Assembly: GCA_032358165.1 (NCBI GenBank)
Contig: JAALGY010000013.1
Coordinates: forward strand, 1 to 64,000
DNA from: Diplosphaera chodatii
Lineage: Eukaryota; Chlorophyta; Trebouxiophyceae; Prasiolales; Stichococcaceae
Length of the DNA: 64,000 nucleotides
Direction: 5' to 3'
Shown piece after piece: positions 32,986-44,673 of the stretch. Position numbers and translations under genes: made by a program. The notes below the pieces were generated by a model. The model did not search any database. It saw only the letters and a program-made list of their open reading frames with translations, and was not told where the DNA came from. The first letter of the stretch is position 1. Each line of letters starts with the position of its first letter.

Positions 32986-34560
32986 TCAGCCACGTTTGTG
33001 ACCATCGTCAGGCTGCGACTGACTCTGCGGTGCTGTGGCTGCATCAAGCACCCCGTTTTCTACGCCATAGCTCCGGCCCCTGGCATGGGCAGCACCCCTG
33101 CCGCCGGGGTCACCGTGCCGTGATCCGTACCGTCTGCCACGGCCCCTGCCAGGCCCGCCGCCACGCTGGGCACCGACTGGATCGTATGCACGGTATTGCG
33201 GCCTCGCCTTGTGCTGCTGCCGGCCGTCCGCCCCTACATCCTGCATGCCTGGCTGCATTGACTCCTGTGCTGCCTGGCGAACGGGCTCTGGAGCGAGTGG
33301 CTGCTGCTGGTGGTGGCGGTGATGGTTGTTACGGTGGTGATGGTGGTGGTGGTGCTGCTGCTGCTGCTGCTGCGGTTGCGCCCGGGCATCACCCCCCTTG
33401 CCGTGGTGGTCACCTGCATGCTGCGGTGGCCCGAGCGGCGCCGCCTGACTGCCGAAGTCCATCGTGCCGAACTGCAGCTGGTGCTGCTGCGGCTGCGGGG
33501 GTGGCGGCGCAGGCGACGGAGCGCTGTCGACGGTGTAGCTGCCAAACTGCAGCTGGTTCGCCTCAGCACGCCGCGCTTGCTGCTGGGCAGGCTGACGCTG
33601 GTGCGCATGAGGGACGAAGCCGTTTGTGTGCTCTGTCTTGTTGTTACTGAGGGGCACACCATTGGCTGTGGCACCGCCAGAGCTGCCAGCGCCATTGTCG
33701 GCCTGGTTCGCCGCCCGCATTGCATCGAAGAGCTGCTGCGCGCTGATGGATGTGCTGCGCACAGGCTTGGGCTGCGGCTGCTGTGGTGGTTGCTGCTCCT
33801 GCTGCGGGTGCTCACGCTGCTGCTGCTGCCCAGGCTGTGAGCCACTGGAGTCAGCACCGGGGACAGGCTGCTGCTGCGGCGGCGGCGGCTGCTGCTGCTG
33901 CAACTGCTGCTGCTGCTGCTGAGGGAGAGATCGAGGTGCCTGACGTCCTCGTCCCCGCCCACGACCCTGCGCCATGTCAAAGGCGCCACGGCGGCCACGG
34001 CCACGGCCTGGCGCTGCCGGTGCCTCGCCCTGCTGGGGCGCACGCTGGTTCCCCTGCCCGCGACCATGCACCACTCGCATGTTGTCCTGCTGGTGCATGC
34101 CACGACCGCCGCCTCTGTAGCCGCCTCGCGCATACGTCTGCGAGTCCTGCATGCCTGCGCGCCAGTTGTCGCGGCCGCGGCCCTGCTGCCTGCCCCTTCC
34201 CCTGCCCTGGCTGCTGCTCACACCCTGAGAAGCTGGCTGCCGTGGAGCTGCGGTTGGCTGCGCTGAGGCTGCAGGGTCGGTGGCACTTGTATAATCGCCA
34301 CTGTCGGCTGCAGGCTGCTCGCTACCAGCCACATCTGCATCAGGAGCACTGGCAGCAGCAGAGTCTGACTGATGGTCGCCAGAGGCATCTGCTGCCTGCT
34401 GCTCGGGCTGCTGCCCACCCTTCTGCTGCTGCTGCTGCTGCTGGGCATGCACATGCTGCCGGGCACGCCCCCGCCCGCCTCGCACATCGCGGCCCCTACC
34501 GCCATATGCGCCACGGCCTCTTCCGTACGGTTGCGAAGCTCTGCGAACCGTCAAGTGCCA
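32986..34560 (-). other. RGG-box, Gln/His-rich low-complexity tail
   Basis: One long open exon encodes repeated RGRG/RGG units (PYGRGRGAYGGRGRD, GRGRGRQQGRGRDNW, AQGRGRGRGRQAP), poly-Gln tracts, a His-rich run near 33340 and two similar motifs, LQFGSYTVDSA and LQFGTMDFGSQ. RGG boxes usually bind RNA, and such proteins often join RNA granules. The LQFGS motifs recall those in plant eIF4G-type proteins, but no folded domain is visible. It could be a separate gene with an unrecognised start. Confidence 0.75.
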
Positions 34561-37500
34561 GATCAGGCCCGGCTGCAAAGCACACCTGGTGCTGATATGC
34601 AGAGGAGTCAGGAGGTGTAGTGTCTCCTTGCTGCCGGTGATACCACAGGGTGACTTTGGTTGCAATGCCGGGTCAGCAGCAGAGGGTGATTCCAAGTGTC
34701 TCACCTGCCCTGCTGGACCTGTGCATTATTGCCAGGCACCGCCAGCTCTCGGAACGCATCTGCTTCCTGCCGCCTTGGCTTGACAGGCACGTCCTCCCAC
34801 TCTGCAGCGGCTTCAGCTTCCTGCTGCTGCTTGAGCTGCTGCAGCTCACGCTGCTGCTGCTTTCCCTGCAGCATTGACATGCGCAAGAATGATGGAGGAG
34901 TCCGAGCAATTGGGCAGGCAACCTTGGAAAGCATGAGCCTGGGTTGCCGGAACAGCAGTGCCATGTGGCAACTGTTTCTTCAGTTTCCAGCCGCCCAAAT
35001 TGCCACCCTCCCAAAGTGAGCACCTGCTGTTTCAGCTCCTCCAGCTGCCGCTGCGCAGCCTCCTCCAGCTCAGAGGGGTCCCCCTGCAGCGCCGCCATCT
35101 GCCGATGCAGCTCCGAGGCGTACTGCACCTCGCCGGCACCGCTGCCATCATCCGAGTCGGCGTCGCTGCCACCGCCGTCACCGGCACTGACATACGCTGC
35201 GGATTCCTCGCCGGATGCATCGGCCGCAGCGTCGGCAACCGCCCGCTGCACTGCCGCCTCGTCCTCGGCTGCCGCCCTCGCGGCGGCCGCCTTGCTCTCG
35301 GCTGCCGCCGCCTCGGCTGCCTGCTGCTGCGCCTGCGCCACCGCCAGCCGCCTCCGCCTGCAGACATGCGCACAGACTGTTTGTGATGCACATTTGTGGT
35401 GGGAGTGGTGGTTGGCGAGAGTGTGCTGCTGCATCCAGAGTGCCAAGGGTGGTCCTCGTCGAGCCATGCAACAACCTGGGTGTTCCACACAAACCCTTGT
35501 GACTGTAGCGCACTTCCCACCAGCAGTCCACATCCGCAAACCCTCACCAGACATCACTGCGCCAGTGCTTGTTGCCCTCGCCCGTCAGCGGCCACCTGAT
35601 GTCTACCGGTTCTGCGTCATGCGCTGCACCATTGGCATGGCCACCGCGGCCGCCTGCGCGCGCCGCCAGCAGCGGCGGCAGCTTGGCGTCCGGCGAGTCG
35701 GGTGGGATGGCATCAATGACGAGCGCTGTTATGTCATCGCGTGGCTTCTTGCCCCGCTGGCACATTTTAACCTGCGTGTGGCAGGCTGGCAGTCAATTCC
35801 TGGTAGTGTCTGCAGCAGAAGACCCAATGCAGACACATCATTGCATCCTTGCCAACAGTGACAGCGATCATGAAGCTGTGCTGTGCAAGACCCCTCGACA
35901 GTGTAGGGCAGCAGGGCAAAGTGTATGGAAGAACTGTCGGAGAGGCGCACCAGCTCAGCAGCCGCCTTGGACGCTGGCAGCCCGCGCACGTGGTGCAGCG
36001 CTGTTTTGGGCGCAACACTGTCCCATAGGCCATCGCTCGCCAGCAGCAGCCGCCCACCTCCTCGCGGCAGCACCACCTTCAACCCATGGTGTGCTCTGTA
36101 ACCCTGCCGCTCATATGTCAGTGACGCACTAGTGCATTGCATAGTGCCAGCTGTACAGCAGGTGGCCATGGCTCGAGCAACGTGGCCGCTGGATTGTCCC
36201 TGCCACTCATCTGAGCTTGCAGTTCAATAATGCATCAGCCTGTCGGCAGATGAGCTGCACCTGCCGAGCCTCCGGCTCACAGCTGACGACAGTGCCTGCT
36301 GAGGCGTCGCCAATGGTGCGCCCCATTGCGAGGCCGCCTGGCCACACTCGCAGCGGCCCCACGGGTTTGCCATCCACCTGCATGCAGCACAAGGCCTCAG
36401 GCACTGCTGTGCACACCGGGGCGGCTGTGCAGGTCCGAGATTTGCCTGCAATCAGTTGTGTCCAAATGTTGGCCCTGCTGTGGCAGCCTCTGCTGTGGGC
36501 TGCTAGTGCATGGCATCGTACAGAGGCAATGAGCGCAGCACCTCGGACTGAGCAACCTCGGCGCCAGCGGCGGTCACGCGCTCCTGCTCGGCCTTGCTGT
36601 CGTCCAGCCTGTGGTTGCCGCTTACCTACGGAGTGAAGCTTCGTATCTCAAACACACATGCGACACCAGAGGTGCATACACTTTCTGCTGCGCATAACAG
36701 CGTGGCGCCCTCAGATCACCCAGCACGAGCAGCACCTTGAACAGCAGCACTCATCTCTTGCTGCGAGTTGAGTTGAGACCACAACACAACTTGCCTGGAC
36801 GACCTCAGAGCCGGTGTCCAAGTAGGCCAGCGAGTCACCCACACTGGCAACAACCACCGACCAGCCGACCACCGCAGCCACCGTGGCTGTTGTGCCCGAC
36901 TCCTGCAGGCCATGAACACAGGCATGCACGCGTGTGCTGCAATGTTGCGCTGTCTGGCAACCCGCATGACCGCATGCCTTTGACCAGGGCATTGCTCAGG
37001 GCAGCCGCGGGCGATCTAGCTGCTGTTTTCACCTGGCTGTGGTTGATGAAGGCCTGTTCGGTGGCAGCAAAGGCTGCCACCAGCGCCAGTGGCAGTGCTG
37101 CCGCGACGCTGTCTGCGTCGTCACATGCTGCCAGATCCTCTGGCGGTGCGCCTAGGGTTTGCACTTGTACCCGTAACTCTGCTGCCTCTGCTGCTGCCTC
37201 CCCCGCATTGCTGCTGTCAGCTGCTGCATCGGTCCCCTCGTCTGCCGGCGAGGCTATGCCGGGTTGACGCAGCGCGGTTTGCAGGTGTGTGTGCAGATGA
37301 CGGGACGCATATACTGCCGCCTGCTTGCCGCCATGGCCATCGAACACGCCGAACAGTGCCACCTTGTGTTCATCTGTCACCAGCAAACACACGATATTGC
37401 ACTTGACCAACCGACCTGTGCCCATAGCACCTGATGCTGCCCGTTGCAAGATAGAGCAAGTCTCGGGCTCTGCATGCAACCATGTGACCATCACACAATG

Positions 37501-37691
37501 CTACCAACCGCCCCACCTTCACTGCCTGGCAGTGTGCACTTCAACTCGGGCTGCTGCGTCCATGCATCCTCGCCTTTGTCCACGTATTTGGCGAGCGAAT
37601 ACTTGACGTGCGGCGCCAGACCCTCCGACGACATGCCAAGCTCAGCAAAGTGTATGGGCGTGCAGCGCAGCAGGCCGCTGCCAGCCTGCAC
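32986..37691 (-). CDS. PP2C-family protein phosphatase, apparently with coiled-coil and RGG/Gln-rich tail
   Basis: A metal-dependent Ser/Thr phosphatase. PP2C motifs: LFGVFDGHGGKQAAVYASRH (near 37320), ESGTTATVAAV and VASVGDSLAYLDTG (36900-36800), GNHRLDDSKAEQERVTAAGA (36600), GGLAMGRTIGDASAG (36320), RLLLASDGLWDSV (36040) and RDDITALVIDAI (35730). The metal-binding aspartates are all present. The nearest known type is the plant PP2C group with a GVFDGH core and a C-terminal extension. From 35550 the frame continues through GDVW|RRRLAVAQAQQQ into a Glu/Gln coiled coil, then at phase-0 joins into AVPGNNAQ|PGLIWHL and the RGG tail. This fusion is inferred from phase and the lack of a separate start. 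The true 5' end, upstream of 37691, is unresolved. Confidence 0.72.
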
Positions 37692-38454
37692 ACGGAGCAG
37701 CGACTGTGATCGGTACTGCGTGTAGGAGCCGGCCGATCAACACAGTCTCAGTGTACCTGCAGCGCAGAACTGTCAGCTATATATGATGCATGCTACTAGG
37801 GCACTCTCCCCAGCAAGCAACATGTGCAGCCATGTCGCCGAGCGTGACAATACAGCCTGGACGAGAGCTTCATCTGCGTGACACCTCATGGATTGGACGC
37901 AATAGCATCTGCAGGGGCTGCATGCAAGCAGCTTGCAGTGCCGGTGCAGTGCACCGCATGATGGCTGGTTGCGGGACGTCACCTTATGAGGCCGTGTCCG
38001 ATGGTGATTCCTAGCAACGGGCTAATGAAGCAGGCTCAGCAATCGTTTGCCAATCAACAGTGGTGGCAAACCGTCCTTTGTGAGGCCGTGGCCCCTCGCT
38101 GGCGCGAAGTGACCACGAATCGTCACCGACCGCGCCAGTGTCTACACTGGCTGGATGAGGAATTGAGCATGACCTAGACTCACGGCGGTGGGAGGCTGTC
38201 AAGCATGCAGCATCTGAGGATGACCACGATGGGAGCTTACCACGGTTCTTGGCAGAGGCAGATACACCAGAAGTTGATCGTGATGGCACTTGGGCATGTT
38301 GACAGCGCCAAACCGCCATTTAGCTACGGCCAGGTTGATGCAAGTTGCTTCCGAGAGCCCAGCAGCCGACCAACAGAAGCACCACGAGGTCTGCCGGAGC
38401 CAGCACATCTACCGTGGTCCGAGTGATCGCACGCCATGGCATGCGAAAGAGTCT
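37692..38454. other. Unresolved region upstream of the PP2C exons and downstream of SDA1
   Basis: About 760 bp. It must contain the PP2C 5' end (start codon and perhaps a small exon), its promoter and the SDA1 3' UTR. Short minus-strand ORFs exist, but none joins convincingly to the acceptor before GSGLLRCTPIHFAELGMSSE. Confidence 0.5.
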
Positions 38455-41400
38455 TCACTTCTTCTTGCGACCGCCCTTCGCACGCCCAAAATTACTCGCG
38501 CCCGTGTGCCCACGCTGCGCCTTCTTGGCAGCCTTCCCGCGGGGCTTGCCGCCCGCCCGGCGCTTGAGCTGCACTGCACGCGCCGCCGCCGGCATGTGCT
38601 TGACCTTCTGCTGCTGCCTGTTGCTCAGGCCGCCCGTCTTGTTCTTCTTGCGGCCCGCTGCGGCACCAAACTCCCGCCCCTCCCGGCCTGCAGGTTACAC
38701 CAATCGACTGCCTTCGAAACCAATCGTTAGCAAGGCAGAGGCTGCTAGCGGAGGCGCTTTGGTACTTTGCAGCGGACACACGGCAGCAAGCAGCGCAAGC
38801 GTCAAACGGTGGTGCGACGTTTGCATCTCTGCGATAGGTCAGTGGGACTTGTACCGCCTGAAGCTGCTCTGGGTGGAGGCCTGCACACCTGCGAGCACGG
38901 AGGCCATGCGCTCCTCCTTGTTTTTGCGCCCCTTGTGCTTGGAAGCCAGCTCATCGCTGCGCACCCGCTGCTCCGAAATGGACTTGGAGACATCCTGCAG
39001 GGCAAGCGATTATGTCAGCTGTGAGGACTGTCATGCACTGCCAAAGTCACTCATTTCCTCGGACTGTCGGTCACACCACACACCACATGCGTCATCAGAC
39101 GTCATGTTGCATGCTCGATCAGACAGAGCAGACAGCACAGGTACGCTGTAGCCAGAACACCCCTTGACGTTATGGCAAACAGGACGCTTGGGACTGCGGG
39201 CACCTGTGCATCCAGCAGCTCCTCGGCCTCGCCTTCCGCCGCTTCCCGCAGCCGGTCCATCCGGTGCGCATTCAGCGCCTTGCGCTTCAGCCCGTGCCGC
39301 GCGAGCGTGTCATCCACCAGCTTCTTGTGCCGTAGTTCCCTGAGTGGTCCAAGGGTGAGCCTCTTGTATGTGCACCAACATACAGCAGCAGCAGCGGCAG
39401 CAGCGGCAGTAGCCGATCCTACATGGACAGAACTAGGTACCTTATCCGCTCAAAGTCCTCCTCGGTCAGGATGCGGCCCCACTCCAGGGGCTGCTCCCCC
39501 GGGTCCGAGGCGCCCTGCTGTGCGGCAGCCGACGCCTTCGCCTCAGTCAGCCGCCTCTTCAGCGTCTTCAGGCTGCAGCATCACGAATCAATCTGCTGAG
39601 CATGTTCGTATTGCGATGGACGTTGCTCTTGCCCCTCATGTGTGGGTCACTCGCCAGATCTGAGGTCTGAGATCTGAGAACTCACAATACGCAGCAGACA
39701 TTTGTTGCAGATGGATGCCCACAGGTACGGGAGGCTGAGCACTGCAACAGTATTGCACCTGTCTGGCAGGCCGCTGGGAGCACGCCGCTTGGCACCCCGC
39801 CCCTCTTTGGCTGCGGCTGTGTCAGGAGCTTCACCATCAGACGCCTCTGCATGCTGGTCATCCTGTCCGTCTTCATCAACATCCTCGCCATTCTCTGCAT
39901 CGCTGTCTGTGTCCCTGCCGACGTCTGCTGCATCACTGCCTAGCTCCAGCACCGAGCCGCTGGCCTCCGAGCTGCCGGCCTCACCGTCGCTGCCGCCCTC
40001 ATCCTCGCCGCCGTCTGCTGCCTCTGCTGCCACTTCCGCCGCCTCCCCTGCCGCCTCCTCGTCTGACGCCGACTCCCAGCCTGACCCGTCCGCATCATCA
40101 GATCCGCCTGCTGCATCCTCTTCTGCGGCACTGTCGTCAGGAGCACCAGCGGCAGCTGCGTCCTCATCCGAGTCTGCAACTGCTTCCTCGCCCTCCTCTG
40201 CATCCGAGCCCAGCTCCAGCTCGCTGTCGCTGCTGGCGCCGCTGTCGCCGCTGCCTGCCAGCTCGGCCGCCTGCAGCAGCTCCGCACCCTGCAGCCCAGC
40301 AGCAAGCACTGCGACGACCGAAGTGCACGGCACTTGCTGCTCCTGTTGATGCCACTCAACATGCAAGCTGGGATGAGCTTCTGCATTCCACAGCTGGCCA
40401 CGGTGCCTGCCATCTGGTTTCGGTTCCTGACAGCACAGGCGTGCGGGTACAGTACCTCGATACGGTCTGGGATGGCGGAGGCGCCATACTCCAGCGGTGC
40501 TTTGTCCAGATCGGCGTTGCGGCCGCGGTCCTTTTTGGCCAGCAGCGACGGGTTGATCTGCACACAGGGCGTCAGGTCAGCGCTCCTGATGTGTTGCTTG
40601 CTGCAATGACCCTGCTGGTTCTGCACATGGATTGCACACAAGCACGGACAAAATCACTGCCTTATGCCGGGTGATGCATGCGGCTGCGACTTGAGAACAT
40701 GATGCACCTGGCGGAAGAGCGAGACCAGCGCGCGAGCAGCTGAGGACACCTCCTTGTGCTTGTACTTGCGGTACTCAGCCAGATCCTGCAAAACAACAGC
40801 ATCACACAGTTCAGCACATGACTTCGCAAGATACAGCATCACACAACACTACCTGTGCTTAAGTGATACTTGCACTTCACTGCCTGCAGCAGGCCGGGCG
40901 TAACAAGCAGCACATGATGCAAGAGAAGCACGTCAGCATCACTGTCACAGTCGGGCACCTGCAGCAGGTCGGGCGTCATGAGCAGGGGGGCGCGCTGCGC
41001 CAGCTCCCGCACGGCGCGCATGCCGACGACCATGACCTCGGGGCGCGTGCGGTCGTTGATGAACTGGTCCGCCAGCTGCTTCAGCACGGGCGCCAGCACG
41101 TCCGGGGGCACCAGCTCGTGCACCGCCTGCACATGGATATGAGATGGATGGTCAGAAACCACGGCTGAGCATCGAGCAGTGACTGGTCATCGTCGTGGAT
41201 GAAGCGTGCAAAGCAGCTAAGGCAACCCTGTACATGTCAGGCAGCGGCTCCACACGATAAACACTGTGCAAACCGACCTGAATGAGGATGGCCAGGATGT
41301 TGGTGACGTCCCGCTGGTGGGGCTGGATGTACTTCTGGAGGAAGGGGTAGAAGTTGAGGAGCAGCAGCTTGTGCACGCCGACGGCGCGGGAGATGACGGC

Positions 41401-43686
41401 CATCATCGCCAGCCGCGTCTCCAGCCGTTCGTTTGCCTTCTGCAGCCGTGCAAACAGCCGCTCCGCAAATGTCTGCAGGACAAAGGAAGTTATGTCAGTG
41501 ACAGCGATGGTTTGTCCGTGTTCACCCCTTGCAGCTGCACATGGGGGCCACAATGGCAGCATTTCCTTTGCATGTGGACGGTTGTGGTGTTGAAGTGGCA
41601 AGAGCACAGCTGTTAACCCCTCGTTGGAGAACACAGGCCACTCTGGACCGCACCTGCGGGTCGTGCAGCAGCTGTATGGCGGCGAAGGACTCGGAGACGG
41701 AGCCGGCCTGGCGCCGCTCGGCCTTCTTGACCGCCTGCATCGCGCGCTTCAGCTTGTGCGCCTTCTTCTTCTTGCTGGAGTTGGTGCCCTGCGGATTCCA
41801 GCCAGCCCAAGCTGCCTGGCTATTGGAAGCAGCATGAAGTCCCTTCCAGACAAGCTCCTGCCTGGCGCACATTGTAGTGCACATGCTGGCCCAAAGAAAC
41901 CTAAAGGCAGGCACCGAGGTCACCTCAAGAAAGATCTGCTCTACAGTGATGCTGTTTGTGGCGCACCCACCTTGGCCTTGGCGGCGTACACCTCCTTGGC
42001 GGAGGGCGCCGCGGGCGAGGGCGCCATGCCAGATTCCTGCTTCCTGCTCCCGCCGTCCTCTTCGTCGTCTGACCCCGCGTCCTCCGCCTCGTCCTGCCCC
42101 AGGAAGAACTTCAGCGCCGCCAGCATCACGCGGCTGCTGGGGTGCTGCGTCGCGCTCGCTGCAATGCGGCACATGCAGTGTGTGTCAATGCCACAGAAGC
42201 CATGCAGAGCACAGGCAGTGATTACTGATCCTTGCCCAGGCACGACGCCTTTCCTTAAGCAGTTGATGTGCCTGCAGCCGGCAGTCCCCTTGCCAAAGTC
42301 ATGCTGTTGGTCATCTTGAAACACATCAGTGTGGCTTCCCTGGACTCACCTATGACATTGACGGTGCGGGCGTCACGCCACACGTTGCGGCGGTGCAGCT
42401 CGGTGAGCACCGCCAGGGCTCGCAGCGCCGCTGCCTCCTCCTCCTGCTGCAGCAGCCCATACAGGAAGGCCTGCACAGGACACAGGCTAATGGGCATCCC
42501 GATCTACCTGCGGGTTATACCTGTTGCACAAACCGTCTAGGTGTTGCAAGCAGATCCAGCCGCAGGCCGTACCTGCACGCCCCGGTTGAGCTTGTTGTCG
42601 CGGTGCTTCCGGTTGGCGCTCTTGATGTCTGCACACAAAACACATACACTGCACCTCAGGAGCTGGTTAATGGGAGGACCAACGAGTGGGTGTGCATATA
42701 GTGCACATGCTGTCTGCGGGGAAGCAGCACATGAGTGATGGGTGCCCGATGCAGCGGCGCACACCGGCGATGATGTGGCGGAACAGCAGCTGGCGCAGCG
42801 CCTTGTCCTGGCAGCGGAACAGGCGGAACAGCGTCGGCAGGATGTCCAGCGCCGACAGCACGCCCCGGTTGCGCATCAGGATCAGCGCCCGCACCTGCGA
42901 GTGATTCTATTGCACATCACATCCCATGTGTACACACCGTGCTGACGCAGCAGATGTCAAGCACAGCGCCGAAGCACAGCAGCTCGAAGACCCCAGACAA
43001 GAGCACTCCAGACCCACCAGCGCCAGGCGTGTTGACGAGTCCAGCGCCGTAGCCTGATCCTCCAGCAGGCCGCTGATCTCCGCAGCAAAGCCCTGCACCT
43101 CCCTCGGGTAGCAGGGCGCCACCTGAAGAAGCAGCAGCGCCAGCTCATGCGCATCCCCGCTGCTCCTGCTGACGCCACGCTTGCACTTCTCACGCAGTAC
43201 ACGAGCCGAGTGCAGCTTGTGGAGTACAAACTCATGTGTTCGTGATGCATGGCTCTGCCGACCTGCGACACGAAGCCCACGAGGCTCGAGAACTCCTGCG
43301 ACTCCTTGCTGGGCTGCAGCCGAAAGATCTCCAGGCACGCCTTGTAGTGTCGGTACTGCAGCGCAGAGCGGAGTCGTCAGCAACCTACAGCACCCTCTTC
43401 CTAGGCGCGCCGTCTCCGCAGCCAGCCGAGCGCATGTGCAACACCCGCCACGCAGCGCCTTGGGGCTGGCGTCGCGCTGACAGGACTCACCTGCTGTCTG
43501 AACTCGTCCAGATAGCCATCGGGATCCCGCTTGATGCAGCCCTGCACAGTGCACCCAGGTGTCACTGCTGGATGGGCACGAGTTGCTAGGAATTGCGCGT
43601 CGCAACAGGGCCGAAGGCTATCATAGTACACACAGTCGACCAGAAGCTTCCATTGTGCCATGCACCTGCAGCGTGAGAAGGTCCAT
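38455..43686 (-). CDS. SDA1: SDA1 homologue, 60S ribosomal subunit biogenesis and export factor
   Basis: A nuclear/nucleolar protein needed for maturation and export of pre-60S particles. Proposed start ATG 43686 (MDLLTLQ), then CIKRDPDGYLDEFRQQ. Family blocks follow in order: VAPCYPREVQGFAAEISGLL, LPTLFRLFRCQDKALRQLLF, NRKHRDNKLNRGVQ, LHRRNVWRDARTVNVI, VMLALKFFLG-like ALKFFLGQDEAEDAGSDDEE, GTNSSKKKKAHKLKRAMQAV, FAAIQLLHDPQ, LLLNFYPFLQKYIQPHQRDV, ELVPPDVLAPVLKQLADQFI, RPEVMVVGMRAVRELAQRAP and YRKYKHKEVSSAARALVSLF. A very acidic Ser/Asp/Glu exon (40290-39770) is followed by ILTEEDFERIR and a Lys/Arg-rich end, NFGRAKGGRKKK, with TGA at 38457-38455. At least 14 exons. Acidic and basic tails are typical of the family. 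Confidence 0.95.
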
Positions 43687-44673
43687 AGCCGCAACCCCAC
43701 AGGCAGCAGCCGCCTGGGCCTTTGCGAAGTCCGCCAACGGCTGCTCACTGCACAGCGAAGCGCCCTGCAGACACCGGCTGCAAAGGAAGCAGGCGCTGTG
43801 TGGCCTCGCTGCCGCCTGCTACGTGCAGGCTGGCGTATAAAAGCGCGCAGGTGCAACTCCGGAACCACTTGCTGGCCTCAGTGCCTAATGACTGCAGTCC
43901 TGGCCTTCAGCTGATGCAAAGCCTGACGATGCAGATTGGACGTGTCGGAGCAACACCTGACCGTACTCCGAGAAATGGCATGTCTGCCTGCATCAGGGGC
44001 CATTTCACGTGAAAACGATGAAGTGCCAAACCCTGCACTGGAGCCCATGCGTTGCGCTGTCGAAACCACCCGTTGCGGCGCCTGAGCAGCTTTAGAACGG
44101 TTAACGAGGCGAAATCGGGTTCCCGCTTGTAGTCTGCGGACTCTGTTGGAAACTGTTGCCCAAGAGATGGGGACATCTGCAATGCGCATGTGGCCGTCCG
44201 CTCCACCGATCGCACCACGGAACCGCCATGATGCATGTCATGGAAGCCTCAAGTATTCGCGACGAGGAGCGCCGCACGAGACCTCCGCTTCTCCGCATGC
44301 GGTCGTACCTGCGCCCAGGGCACGTACCCACTGTGTCGGCACACTTCTCGGACGGTGCTAGCCAGCACTGAAGTGACCGCGAAGTCCCGCCCTAGTGTGC
44401 TCTCTGTGGCTGACGCGTCAGTGTAGCGGCCGGCACAGCGTGCAGGCATCGTGGCAGTAGACGCCCCAGCACCGCCAAGAACTTGGACGGCGGTAGGTCT
44501 GCAGCAGCTCCGACAAGTGTGCGGATGTGACCGTGTAGACGCGGCTAGAAGCTGAAACATCTGCAGAATTCTGTCAGTGCAGCTTTGGGCTTGCAGCAAA
44601 CTGCTTGCCTGCCTAGGCAGAAATGCATATCTAAACAGGGGCCTGGGTCAAGGCCTACCAGCAGCAAGGCTGC
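43687..44673. promoter_or_regulatory. Divergent promoter region between SDA1 and the FAS1 protein
   Basis: About 1 kb separates the two divergent start codons. I see no conserved ORF here. In the SDA1 frame, a short Ala-rich stretch continues upstream of its ATG without a stop (43687-43750), so a longer SDA1 N-terminus is possible. No clear core-promoter motif was identified. Confidence 0.5.

Noticed and set aside
33310..33922. Leu/Cys-rich plus-strand ORFs resembling membrane proteins
   Set aside because: They are the antisense of poly-Gln (CAG) tracts in the RGG exon, which read CTG as Leu/Cys/Ala in other frames.
39702..40349. A Ser-rich plus-strand ORF of 215 residues
   Set aside because: It is antisense to the acidic Asp/Glu/Ala exon of SDA1.
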